Assembly (NCBI GenBank): GCA_963573305.1
Contig: OY754327.1
Location: forward strand, 183,280,386 to 183,344,385
Direction of reading: 5' to 3'
Source of the DNA: Pyrrhosoma nymphula
Taxonomy: Eukaryota; Arthropoda; Insecta; Odonata; Coenagrionidae
DNA: 64,000 bases
Made by a program: the position numbers and the translations under genes. The notes beneath the pieces were generated by a model. It did no database searches. It saw nothing but the letters and a program-made list of their open reading frames with translations, and had not been told where the DNA came from. Positions 23,280-33,254 of the stretch are shown here, one piece after another; the first letter of the stretch is position 1, and every line of letters begins with the position of its first letter.

Positions 23280-23982
23280 CTGATATGTCCACCCACAGTG
23301 ACATTTGATCACCAGTGACACGAGGAGGGAGGTCAGGAAGCTGTGTGATGTTGTTGTGAGAGAGGTCAAGGGCTTTCAGCTGACTCAGCCCCGTCAGCGC
23401 TCTGGCAGGAAGGTCTCCCATCCCATTACTGCTGAGATTCAAGCAAACCACGGCAGATGCCATGGCAGTCAGTTGATCGTGCCCCATGTCATCGAGGGGA
23501 ATCACACTGTGGGTCACAGTGAGTGAAGAGAGCATAGGCCGTCCAGGGGAGGCTTCCAGGGACTGAGCCAAACCCTGTAGAGTGGAGTTCCAAATCTGCA
23601 AGGCAATTTGTCCCCTATCAACTGTGGGAGCCCCATGCATGGCACACTTTATCCCCATCCACAGCTGAACAGCACCGACCAGGTGGCAGCACAGCAGTTG
23701 GTGCCGTATGGGAGATGAGTGCTCTTCGCCCATCCCTCTCGTCATGGGCGCCGAGACACATGGGCATGAAGCTGCAGGAGTGGGGCACGACTCTTCAGAG
23801 ATGCTGATGCATTCCTTGGGCTGGGCTGGTAGTGACGACTGAGGGTCGGGTGCAATGGTGGGGAGGGATGCGTGGGCGTAGAGGAGCAGGCAGAAGAGGT
23901 CAAAGCGCAGCACCCCTGCACGAGCAGTGCCCCCACGCCAAATTCCTCGCCTCATCACTCCAGCCGAGTGCTCCCCCCTCAT
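23280..23982 (-). CDS. Exon 1 of secreted leucine-rich-repeat gene
   Basis: The exon runs open from the first in-frame ATG to a strong donor, TCAG|GTGAGT. A likely acceptor (CTCCCGCAG, near 24005) sits just upstream, so an untranslated exon probably precedes it. A second ATG lies nine codons on. The product has a hydrophobic segment (VLRFDLFCLLLYAHA), probably a signal peptide, then a Cys-rich stretch (CPTPAASCPC, LLCCH). Leucine-rich repeats follow: VVCLNLSSNGMGDLP, ARALTGLSQLKALDLSHNNITQLP. It is therefore likely an extracellular or membrane-bound adhesion or receptor-type protein. The arrangement loosely recalls arthropod 'halfway'-like proteins, but I cannot confirm orthology. Confidence 0.78.
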
Positions 23983-24373
23983 ACTTCTTCCCTGCTTCAC
24001 TCTGCGGGAGCAACAGGATGAAAATAAATGCTATACAGCGTAAACTATCCCTGGTGGCAGTATGATCTCTGGGAAACAATATCTTTCTTATAGCATTACT
24101 TTGTTATGTTTTGTCAGACAGAATCCAACTTCACCCAACCTTTGTTGATACAGATAACATTTAAGTCAGTCACAAATCCGTAGATACTGAATGGATGACA
24201 GAGACCATAGATTATGGGATTCCAGGACTTCTCCAGGTTTCAATCGAGCCAAAGTTTTGTTTCTCCAAGAGAAAATAACCATTCTTTTGCGAGTATTGGA
24301 AAGTAGGCCCAATAATAGCAGTAAAACGTGCACTAATGCAGGGTTTCCCAAGCAGGTGTACTCATTGCTACAG

Positions 24374-24428
24374 CAGGTAAGTATATCACAAATATGTACA
24401 TTGTACATATGTGTGATATACTTACCTG
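24374..24428. repeat. 55-bp near-perfect palindrome containing splice-donor consensus
   Basis: Two 27-nt arms beginning CAGGTAAGTATATCACA face each other around one T with a single mismatch. Each arm starts with CAG|GTAAGTAT, so an ideal splice donor is present on both strands. It lies ~370 bp upstream of the first coding exon of the LRR gene. On the minus strand CCCAG|GTAAGTATATC could end an untranslated first exon. Confidence 0.8.
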
Positions 24429-24959
24429 GGTACTACACTAGATCAACTTCCGAAATGTGCAGCTAAGGAATAAGCAAGGTCCCTACTTGGGAATAACAGT
24501 GAACAGAATGCGATAAGTAGACTAGAAGAAATAAATGTTCAAACATAAAAAAAGGAGCTGGTTACCACAGGGAGAAGAGTAAAACTCATTTCTTTGGTGT
24601 GACATTCCTGAAGCTTACACAATATCCTACTAAATATAGCAGCTATGTTTGAAAAACGGCCATTCATACATTAAAGGCACCATTACAACCTCACGGTTTA
24701 AAAGAAAGAAAGACTACTGCTAAATGTGAGATCTAATCCCACGATGCCATGTTAATTGTCTAGGGCATTTATTATGTAATTACTTCCTTCAGCCAAGAAA
24801 AGGGCATGCGTGACGTTGTATGCATTAAACTTCGCTCGTCCAGCGAGGGATAGTTCCCACGGAATTATCACAAAAAGCCATATGTTAACAATAAGTTTTA
24901 AAATGAGATGCACATATACTATAGCCTAATCCAGGTACATACCACTAAAACTTTGCCAT

Positions 24960-25240
24960 TGTTTCATTTCCTCCACAACAGATATGGGCGTTCCCAATAC
25001 AGGTCTAACTAACTATGAGGAAAAGTTGTTCGTCAGCACCGCCGGAAAACGATATCACGGTTGCGAAACGTTTTTCCCACTCCGTCCATCCACGAATCCA
25101 CAACATGCAACAATAACAATAAGGAAGTCCGGTAAGAACTGTACCACTGTGCCGTCCTGTAACGCTTCACCATTGACGCTGTCCCAGACCAATGCTACCG
25201 TACGTGTAAATAAACTACTGTAAACTTTGCTTCCACGGCT
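24960..25240. promoter_or_regulatory. Possible promoter or 5' exon region of LRR gene
   Basis: CpG dinucleotides are more frequent here than in the surrounding AT-rich DNA, and the region lies upstream of the LRR gene on its strand. A 79-codon plus-strand frame (24984-25223) has no known domain. There is no direct transcription signal, so this is an inference from composition and position. Confidence 0.3.
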
Positions 25241-25794
25241 TCCACTTGTTTACTGTTTTGCTGGTTTTGCTGGTTTTCCTGCTAAAGAGGAGTGCCAACT
25301 CAAAGCTAAATTCTTTTTCATAGGGGTAGCAAGGGGGTAGTAAATTGATACTACAATAATGGATGGCGTTACGTGCTGCACCACAGTAAAACCGCGGATT
25401 TCAAATCCCCTCATCTATTACTGCGTATTTAGATTGCTTTTTAACTGAATAAAAACTTTCGAAGCATCACAAATTATAAATAATCACGAAGATTTGCGCA
25501 ATAAAGTAAAAAATAGCTTCATTTTTATCATACAAGGGAATTCAAGCCCTTATATGTCACCAGGAATGGAAATAATTTCCAAATATTAAAAACTTACCAT
25601 GAAATACCTAAAATTGAAATTTGACATTTCAACAGAGTACATTTTGAATTATAGTAAGCTAACTGAAAACAAATTAGTGCTATATAAAAATAAAATACTT
25701 AAAAACACAACAATGTACATTAATTAGCGTGATAAAAATCTACAATAATAATCACCGATGTATGTTAGTTACTCTGTTTTATTTTTTGAGTAAT
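25241..25794. other. Unassigned AT-rich DNA
   Basis: Short direct repeats of TGCTGGTTTT near 25258-25280; otherwise no feature seen. Confidence 0.4.
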
Positions 25795-26027
25795 TCATAA
25801 ATTTTAAGCTTAGACCAAATGCAATTTAAAACTATGTAATTTTATAAGTATGCAACAATTTACAAAGTTTTTCGTTGCTAATAATTGAATTATGGTGCAT
25901 TATACCAGATAAATCCCCTAATTTGTCGATTTCAACATTGTTACTGGGAAGAAATAAAAAAATATTTTCATTATAACTTTTTCAGCATTTCATTCATCGA
26001 TTTTCATTTTTCTGTAATAATATTTTG
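25795..26027 (+). repeat. Dispersed ~250-bp repeat, copy 2
   Basis: Direct counterpart of 15778-16030 with the same block order. The shared part stops at TCTGTAATAATATTTT, where LTR-like sequence begins. Confidence 0.7.
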
Positions 26028-26029
26028 TT

Positions 26030-26110
26030 GAATTCTTCTTTTAAATGTAAGAAATTAGTTCTTCAGTACACCCACGTACATTTTAATTTCAGTTACAACC
26101 CTTGCTTATA
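26030..26110. repeat. Copia LTR fragment
   Basis: TGTTGAATTCTTCTTTTAAATG and CAGTACACCCACGTACAT closely match 38807-38880 beside the Copia element. Only part of the LTR is present. Confidence 0.55.
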
Positions 26111-26272
26111 ATAATGCCCCAACAACTTGTTAAGGTTTACATTTTCGTTAAATGCGTACTTATTTTCGACATGAACGTTAACTTTCAATTTCAGCAGCAT
26201 AATTGATATCTTTTTTATTATCCTGTGAATTACTTTCCGTGTGTGTACAGTAAGAAAAAATGCCATCTAGCT

Positions 26273-26388
26273 ATGTTCTCCAAAGAAGAATATAAGCATA
26301 TCCATTTCATTTATGGGTATTGCGATGGGAATCCTTTTCTGCTGTCCGTGAGTATCAACGACGATTTCCAAACCATAGAGTTCCCGAT
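26273..26388 (+). pseudogene. Mariner-type transposase, N-terminal piece
   Basis: MFSKEEYKHIHFIYGYCDGN opens the reading, then after a frameshift AVREYQRRFPNHRVPD. This is the usual start of a widespread arthropod Tc1/mariner-like transposase family, in which the sequence goes on with a short link and RLRETGSF. That continuation is found at 29779-29830, on the far side of the inserted LINE. Confidence 0.8.
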
Positions 26389-26679
26389 CTCTTCCCTTGG
26401 AGTACAACCTTGTCGTGGTTGAAGGGCTTGCATGCTCCGATGACCCCTAGAGCTGCACTGGCGGGAGCAATGCTCCTGGTAGGGTCACCCATGCCAGATT
26501 GGTCGAAGGGTAGGAGAAAGACGAATGGTAGTCCGTGCAGCGTCTGTACCTCAGTGAGGCGGCTGCAAACAGGCGTCTGACCCCAGTGGGGTGGCCTCTT
26601 AAGTGAGGGTGTCACGTAAAAAACACTATTGAGATAGGCCACGGAATACTATCTCAATTAAAACAAAAACCTTGAAATT

Positions 26680-27612
26680 ATGAACAGTTCTCAATTGATA
26701 ATGAATCCTGGCAACTACGGGACTCGGCCCAGAGGGCCGGGTCAGCCGGGTGTCGTGCCCGGCAGCGGTGGGAGCAAGGCCCCTGCGGTCGTCATCACAC
26801 GAAATCCTTACTCAGACGTAGTAGCAGCAGAGGAAAATAAGATACGTAAGAGGAATGAAACAATCAGAATAGGCACGTGGAATGTTAGGACAATGCTGAG
26901 GGCGGGGAAGCTAGAGAATATAAAACAAGAAATGAAGAGGGTGGGTGTAGACATCATGGGTCTGGGTGAAGTAAGATGGAAGGATGACGGGGACTACTGG
27001 AGCGATGACTATAGAGTAATTTATAGTGGAGGGAATGAAAGTCAGCGCGGGGTTGCATTCGTAATGAATAGGAAACTAGGTAGAAAAGTAGTGTATTCAG
27101 AACAGGTGAGCGATAGGATTATAGCCGTGGAACTAAAGGCAGAACCAACGAATTGAGTTATAATCCAGGTGTATATGCCTACCTCTAATCATAAAGAGGA
27201 GGAGGTAGATGGGGTATACGATCAGCTAGAGGAAATAATTGGTAGGATACCTGGGAGTAAGCACTTATTGTTAGTAGTAATGGGGGATTGGAACGCGGTG
27301 GTGGGTGAAGGAAGAGATGGGCGGGAGGTGGGCGATTACGGGCTAGGAAGGAGAAACGACCGCGGCGAGAAAGCTGTGGAGTTTTGCCGTATAAATAACC
27401 TAGTAATTACAAATACATGGTTCAGATATCATCCTCGACGTAGGTACACTTGGAAGAAGCCGGGAGAAACAGATAGGTTCCAGATAGATTATATAATGAT
27501 TCGTCACAGATACAAGAATAGTGTTAAAAACTCGCATACTTATCCAGGAGCTGATGCAGACACAGACCACAACTTATTAGTCATGAAATATCGGGTAAAA
27601 CTGAAAAGATAA
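26680..27612 (+). pseudogene. RTE-like endonuclease (APE-type) region
   Basis: After a ~60-residue leader the apurinic-type endonuclease fold is clear: IRIGTWNVRTMLRAGKLENI with the first Asn, MGLGEVRW with the catalytic Glu, VQVYMPTSNHKEE-like sequence after a stop, VVMGDWNAVVGEGRDG with the Asp-x-Asn pair, and ADADTDHNLLVMKYR ending in the Asp-His. One TGA at about 27154 interrupts an otherwise continuous frame. In such elements this domain nicks the target to prime reverse transcription. A frameshift follows before the RT part. Confidence 0.85.
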
Positions 27613-27746
27613 GAATGGGAAGGAGGGTACGAAAGTGGAATACGGAGGCATTAACTGGGGCAATGAAGAAGAAGTATCGAGAGAAGGTGGATGCGATAAT
27701 GGGTGAGGATCATGGACTTAGATCAGTGGAAGATGAATAGGGAAGT

Positions 27747-29677
27747 TTGAAAAATGGAATTGTAGAAGCTGGAAAAGCAACGGTAGGCGTAGTCAGTGCA
27801 ACTAAAGTTAGAAAACCGTGGATCACGAAGGAGATGATAAGAGAGATGGAGGAGAGAAGGAAATGGAAGAGCGTAAACTCAGAGCTAGGTAAGAGAAAAT
27901 ACCGAGAATTAAATAACAGGCTTAGAAGAGAAACAAAGAAAGCAAGAGATGCGTGGTGGAGAGAACAGATCGACTCGTTAGAGAAATACCAAAAAGAGGG
28001 AAGAGCAGATGCATTATATAGGAAAGTAAAGGAACTGTCATTTGATAATAAGGGAAGGGGAATTACAACGATAACAGACAAGACGGGAAAGGTGATCGTA
28101 GAACCGAAAGAAATCCAGGAGAGGTGGAAGGAGTATGTTGAAGAGCTGTATGGTAAAGAAATAAGGCCCAATACGTTAGAAACAGAAAGTGAATACGATA
28201 ACGACAGAGATGGCATCGGACCAAGTATCCTAGATAGCGAAATCGATAGAGCTCTACGAGACATGAGAAGGAATAAGGCGGTGGGAATAGATGACATACC
28301 TGCAGAGTTTTTAAAGAGCATGGGGAAGAACGGAAGAGGAAAACTTTTTGCGCTTATTCGTAGGATTTATGAGGATGGAGTGTGGCCGGAAGACTTTGCG
28401 AAGACTGTGCTAATTCCTATAACTAAGAAGAGTAAGGCAAAAACGTGCGAAGACTACAGGACAATAAGCTCAATATCCCACGCGGCCAAAGTAGTTCTGA
28501 GAATTCTAAACAGAAGGCTAGAGAAGAAGGCAAATGAATACCTGGGTGACGACCAGTTCGGGTTTAGGAGAGGGACGGGAACGCGAGACGCTATAGCGGT
28601 GATGAGGACGCTATTAGAAAGAAACCTAGAGTATGGGCAGGATGTTTTTGCATGCTTTGTAGATTTAGAGAAGGCGTTTGATCGGGTGGAATTGACGAAA
28701 TTAATGGGAGTGTTGAAGAAATTAGGGGCTGATTGGAAGGAAAGGCGTCTGATACGGAATTTGTATATGAATCAGACGGCGCAGGTTAGGGTAGCCAATG
28801 GAGAATCGGGATGGGCCACGATAGGACGGGGAGTGCGGCAGGGGTGCCCACTATCGCCGCTGCTTTTTAACGTGTACTAAGAAGTAATGGTAAGGGAGGC
28901 CTGGGGGGAGGAGGAGGTAGGAATAAAGGTAGGAGGTGAGCTGATAAAATCAGTGAGATTTGCAGATGATCAAGCATTGGTTAGTCAGTCTGCAAAAGGG
29001 TTACATTCAATGGCGAATGCGTTAGAGGTCCAGTGCGAAAAGTATGGGATGATGATCAACCACAATAAAACGAAAGTAATGAGATTTTGTAGAAGTAAGA
29101 AGGCGGGGCTGAATATAAGGGTGGGATGGCAGAAGATAGAGCAGGTAGAGCAGTTTACGTATCTGGGTAGTATTTTGGAGGGGAATGGGTTTAGTGGTAA
29201 GCACATCAGATGCAGAATTGGGCTCGCTTAAGAAGCATTTTCGAAGATAAGAGAATTGATGAGGGGGGTCTGAGAAGAGACGTAAAGGAGAGGCTGGTGA
29301 AAACTTTAATATGGAGCGTGGCGCTCTATGGGTCGGAAACTTGGTCATTGCGAAGGGAGGATGTGCGTAGACTTGAGGCGTTCGAGATGTGGGTTTGGAG
29401 AAGGATGGAGAAGGTGAGCTGGATGGCGAGGAAGACGAACGAGGAAGTATTGTATATGGTCGGCGAGGAGATGAAGCTTGTGGCAGAGGTTTGGAGAAGG
29501 CAGAAGAGATGGATGGAGGAGGTCTTGAGAGGGGAGGGCATGTTGAAGAGAGTGATAGAGCGGAGAACACTGGGGAAGCGTGGAAGAGGAAGGAAGAGGA
29601 TAGGAATTCTGGACGAAATAAGAGGAGGTAGAAGATATGAAGAATTGAAGAGGGATCTAATAACGGGCCATCCTTAG
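27747..29677 (+). pseudogene. RTE-like reverse transcriptase region
   Basis: The linker (RKPWITKEMI, RDAWWREQIDSLEKYQKEG) leads to RRNKAVGIDDIPAEFLK, DDQFGFRRGTGTRDAI, the first catalytic block FVDLEKAFDRV, GVRQGCPLSPLLFN, and the active-site FADDQALVSQ at about 28960-28990. The C-terminal tail contains LYGSETWSLRREDVRRL, FEMWVWRRMEKVSW and GKRGRGRKRIGIL. Stop codons stand at about 28878 and 29229, and a frameshift lies near 29260, so the protein is not made whole. Divergence from an intact frame is small, which suggests a fairly recent insertion. Confidence 0.88.
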
Positions 29678-29778
29678 GAGGGAAAGCGAGACAATGTCTA
29701 TGAGGTTTGGATGCAGAATGAGGACTGTCCAAGAACCTACCAATCAGCTGGTAGAATACTTAAATGAGAGTTCCCGAT

Positions 29779-30564
29779 AAGAAAGTGTTTACCGGTACCA
29801 ATAGGCAGCTTCGTGAAACAGGTTCATTCACTCTGACATCTTTTTTCATTCACTCAGGATCTTCATGAAGCGTCAGCAGGGTCTTCATGAAGATGTTGTT
29901 CCTGCAATACAATGCAGCCCAGGCTATCTATGCGCCTTGGAATCCATCTCGTAAGGGTATGGAGGACTCTTCACTCCGAAGGCTTCTATCCCTACCACCC
30001 TCAAACTGTGCAACATCTTCAAGAACGTGATTATAATGCAAGATTGAATTTTTGCCAGTGGTTAATCACCAACAATGAAATTAATGCGCGCATTTTGTTC
30101 ACAGATGAAGCCACAATTACGAGAGGTGGTGTGAATAATTCCCGTAATAGGCACTACTGGTCCCAGCTTAATCCCCATCAAACACTTGAAACGAAATTAC
30201 AACATCGGTTTTCGTTGAACATTTGGTGTGGAATTCTCGGCAACCAGCTAATTGGACCCCATGCACTCAACTGTCATATCACGGGAAGAACTTACTTTCA
30301 GTTCCTTAAATCAGTTACTGCTCCTCTTGGACGACGTTCCATTAGCAGTAAGAGCCCAGATGTTTTTTCAGCATGACGGAGCTCCAGTGCATTTATATCA
30401 CACTGTGAAACATTATTTGAACCAAAAATATCCCCACCGTTGGATTGGCCGTGGAGGCCCTCATTCGTGGCCCGCTCGATCTCTGGATTTAAACCCACTA
30501 GATTACTTTCTTTGGGGCCAAATGAAGGCACTAGTTTATGCACATGGTGGGTGAAACTTTTCAT
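29779..30564 (+). pseudogene. Mariner-type transposase, main part
   Basis: From the LINE border the reading is KKVFTGTNRQLRETGSF, then a damaged stretch and LSMRLGIHLVRVWRTLHSEG with PYHPQTVQHLQERDYNARL. The catalytic domain shows ILFTDEATITRGGVNNS (first Asp), FQHDGAPVHLYHTVKHYL (second Asp) and SLDLNPLDYFLWGQMK (third Asp position). These match the DD(D/E) fold of the Tc1/mariner superfamily. The frame shifts near 29900 and 30330. The protein would cut and paste the element at TA sites. Confidence 0.85.
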
Positions 30565-30999
30565 TCATATTGTTAATCCCCTCTCAAAGCCTTTTTCACC
30601 GTTGTGACTGTAAACCATGGTAATTTCAGTTACTTGACCATGACCTAGGCTCATATTCTCCTCAGTTCTTTCTCTCTTAGGCAAGTTATAATTGTTGCCT
30701 CTAATCACCTAGGTAATTAGAGAAAACTAAAGCTCTTCCCCCCATGGACATTTATTGCCTCGTGGTAATGGCATCACTTAAGCTACCATATCCTCCGTAT
30801 TAAAAAAGATAGAAAAGTGATTTTTGCTGCAATGAATAGGCAACAAAATTTACTATAAATTTGCTAATAACAAATTTGATCGTATCTCCGAAAATAAAAT
30901 TGCTATCGTAAAGTATTTGTTTTTGAAATATGAAACTACTACGAATATTTTAGGCCCATCTTGAAAATAAGGTAATATTAGCATCATGATGATAGCAGT
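30565..30999. other. Mariner 3' internal region, non-coding
   Basis: Lies between the transposase remnant and the recognised terminal repeat; no further gene visible. Confidence 0.5.
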
Positions 31000-31237
31000 A
31001 AAAGAACCATGCATATCTTATGCACCACAGTGACAAGTTTCATATCTCCTCAACCAGTACGTCATCGATATTCAGCGTTTTCATGGTGACTGTCGAATGC
31101 TTGTGACAAAATGTTTGCGTTGCCATAGCTCGGTAACAAGGAGTTGCGACCCCATGTTCATACGATAAAAAAGCTTAAAATCACGTCGCCAACCTCCTCC
31201 AGAAGTATTGCGCTCTCCTCCTGAAACACCCTTTATA
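31000..31237 (-). repeat. Right terminal repeat of first mariner
   Basis: In reverse complement the blocks TTCTGGAGGAGGTTGG, GAACATGGGGTCGCAACTCC and ATGGCAACGCAAACATTTTG match the start of the element at 33255. Similarity fades beyond ~200 bp. Confidence 0.8.
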
Positions 31238-31240
31238 CAG

Positions 31241-33254
31241 GGGTGCGTTCCGAATCACGCATGCTGCGCATCAAGTTGGAACGCTGCAGCAGTCGTTCCG
31301 AATTGCTGACGCGCTTTGAAGCGCTTGATGCTTGTGCGCGAATCGGAACGGTCTTGATGCGAATATAGCGCCAAAATAGTCATTTTCAAATGTGAGTGAG
31401 GTAGAAGCGGGTGGAGGACTGACTGATCTGCGGTATAGCATGCGATTATCCGTGCCCTTGATTAAAATGTCTCTCTGGTGAATTTTTAAAAGCGTAGATA
31501 CATATTGAAATCACGATAAAAAGGAAAATATTAGTATGTATGTAAAAGAACGTGTGTACATGTACAACTAATATGCTTCACATGCAAGAACGTTGCATAC
31601 ATTGATGTTTTTATTATTAAACATTTTCCCGGATTATAATTATGAAATTCAAACAACTTACATACCTCAGGTAAAAATCTGAAATTTCCTAGTCCACTCT
31701 CCTGAAACTCCCTTGCCCTCTCCACTGACATTCATGCAATGCAACTGCAATGTTACTGAGAATAAACAAGATTTTTTTCCAATTCCCTCACGTTGCATTC
31801 AAACCGTAGTAACTGACTTGCGAAAATGTTGAAAGCAGAAAATTGCTGTACCAATAAACACAGAATTATATATGTATAACGGAAATTAATTACGCAAAGC
31901 TCTCAATGAAGTGTTTAATGACTGAATTAAAGCCTCTCCGATTCATTTGCAAGTTTCCCATTTTTGCCAACATTTCGAGCGAAGGATAAACCACGGGCGA
32001 AACATACCGGGTACATACTTAATTCGTTAGCAATTACAATAATGGAACTTGGTTATGAACCACATATAAAAAGTAATTTCCTTTGCACCTACTAAATAGT
32101 GATAGCCTAGTGCTTTTGAAGGCTGATTTTAATTCCGTGTAAATTTCACCCATTGCTGTACAATAATGGACAGTGATGGGAAGTAATTGATTGCAAGTAT
32201 CCGAGTAATTGTAACGATTACATCTGATTTACTTCTACTACTAATCGTTACTTTTCTTCAATTGTAATTTTACTCGTATTTTACTCCAGGAGAAATCGTT
32301 ACATTTTTGTAATCGTTATAACTCTCGAGGTAATTTTTAATCGGCGTGTAATTAGTCTTTGATAATGTGGATTACTCTGTTTTTTTTATTGTTTTAGACT
32401 GCATGACCAGTTGTTCACAATAGGTTTTTCTGACTAAATGTTTCAACCCCTATCCATTCAGCTTATTCTGAAGCCGGATCTCTACTAGAAACATTTTCCG
32501 CGTAATATGTTTCACGATTTACGAAAGCTTTATCGCAACCAAACTTCTAAATATCGAGTGTCGCTGCCGATATACCGGCTAGTATACCGATACCGGTTGT
32601 GAACCGAAACTGAATAACTTAATTATTATCAACTAAATTATTATATCGCTTTGGAGCGTTTTGCCCGAGATATCAGTTGTCACACCGATATGTCTTCACG
32701 GTATTTTAAAAATATGCAAAATATAATTCACTGCAAAAAAAAATTCAATTCCGATTTTATCGGTTATTTTATGCAAAATTACAGCTGTCGGTCACCTCAC
32801 ACTATTTGAAGCTCAGAGAATTATTATACTGATATATTTTAACACTTTGATATGACTCATTGATAAAATCAACAAAAAAGATGACAGGAAACGGAACTTG
32901 AAAAGAACTTACCTCGTACATTATTTTAAAATCTTGAAAAAGTCATGAGTTTAGCCATCTTATGACATTTTGATTTTAAAATTATTGGAAATAATTTTAA
33001 ACGAATTTTTCATAAAAAAATTGGATAGCCGTCTCATAGCCGTCCACCACCGGTCACTTTCAACCAAATATGCTTTCAACTTTCGCGGGCTACGGGGTCT
33101 ACGCATCAACTGCATCAGAAATTTCTGATGCCTTGATGCGCGCTTCAGTTTGCCGGAAATGCTTGTTTCGGGGCCGCTTTGAAGCGCTCCAAAGCGCGAT
33201 TCGGAACGACCCGAAGTGCCTTGATGCGCAGCATGCGTGATTCGGAACGCACCC
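31241..33254. mobile_element. Harbinger-like DNA transposon with 35-bp perfect TIR
   Basis: The ends are inverted copies beginning GGGTGCGTTCCGAATCACGC and continuing ATGCTGCGCATCAAG, identical over 35 bp and then imperfect for ~70 bp more. Both sides are flanked by CAG, a 3-bp target duplication as made by PIF/Harbinger-type elements. The interior has no recognisable transposase; small frames at 31531-31731 and 32960-33328 on the minus strand show no known domain. It is inserted at the CAG that starts the mariner at 33255, so it is younger than that element. Confidence 0.8.
32171..32345 (+). repeat. hAT-like terminal fragment
   Basis: Starts CAGTGATGGGAAGTAATTG and has repeated GTAAC/GTTAC motifs, like the terminal region of hAT transposons. 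No partner end was found inside the Harbinger-like element. Confidence 0.45.

Larger units (their letters stand above)
26389..29766 (+). mobile_element. Near-full-length RTE-like LINE with 12-bp target duplication
   Basis: AGAGTTCCCGAT occurs immediately before (26377-26388) and after (29767-29778) the element and falls within mariner coding sequence, so both borders are exact. The 3378-bp element has a 5' UTR (to 26679), an endonuclease region and a reverse transcriptase region. I assign it to the RTE-like group by overall appearance; the clade is not proven. A decayed relative lies at 17940-19610. Confidence 0.88.
26273..31237 (+). mobile_element. Mariner-type transposon split by an RTE-like LINE
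   Basis: Transposase N-terminal sequence before 26388 and the remainder after 29779 join exactly when the LINE at 26389-29766 and one 12-bp repeat are removed. The right end, about 31000-31237, matches the terminal repeat of the second mariner at 33255, down to TCCTGAAACACCC. A matching left terminus was not found upstream of 26273, so that side is probably lost. Confidence 0.82.

Noticed and set aside
23266..24000. Start of the LRR protein at 24000
   Set aside because: The codon there is GTG, not ATG; the first in-frame ATG is at 23982 and an acceptor-like CAG sits just upstream.
32171..32345. A complete hAT element inside the Harbinger-like transposon
   Set aside because: Only one terminus is visible and no transposase or partner terminus was found.
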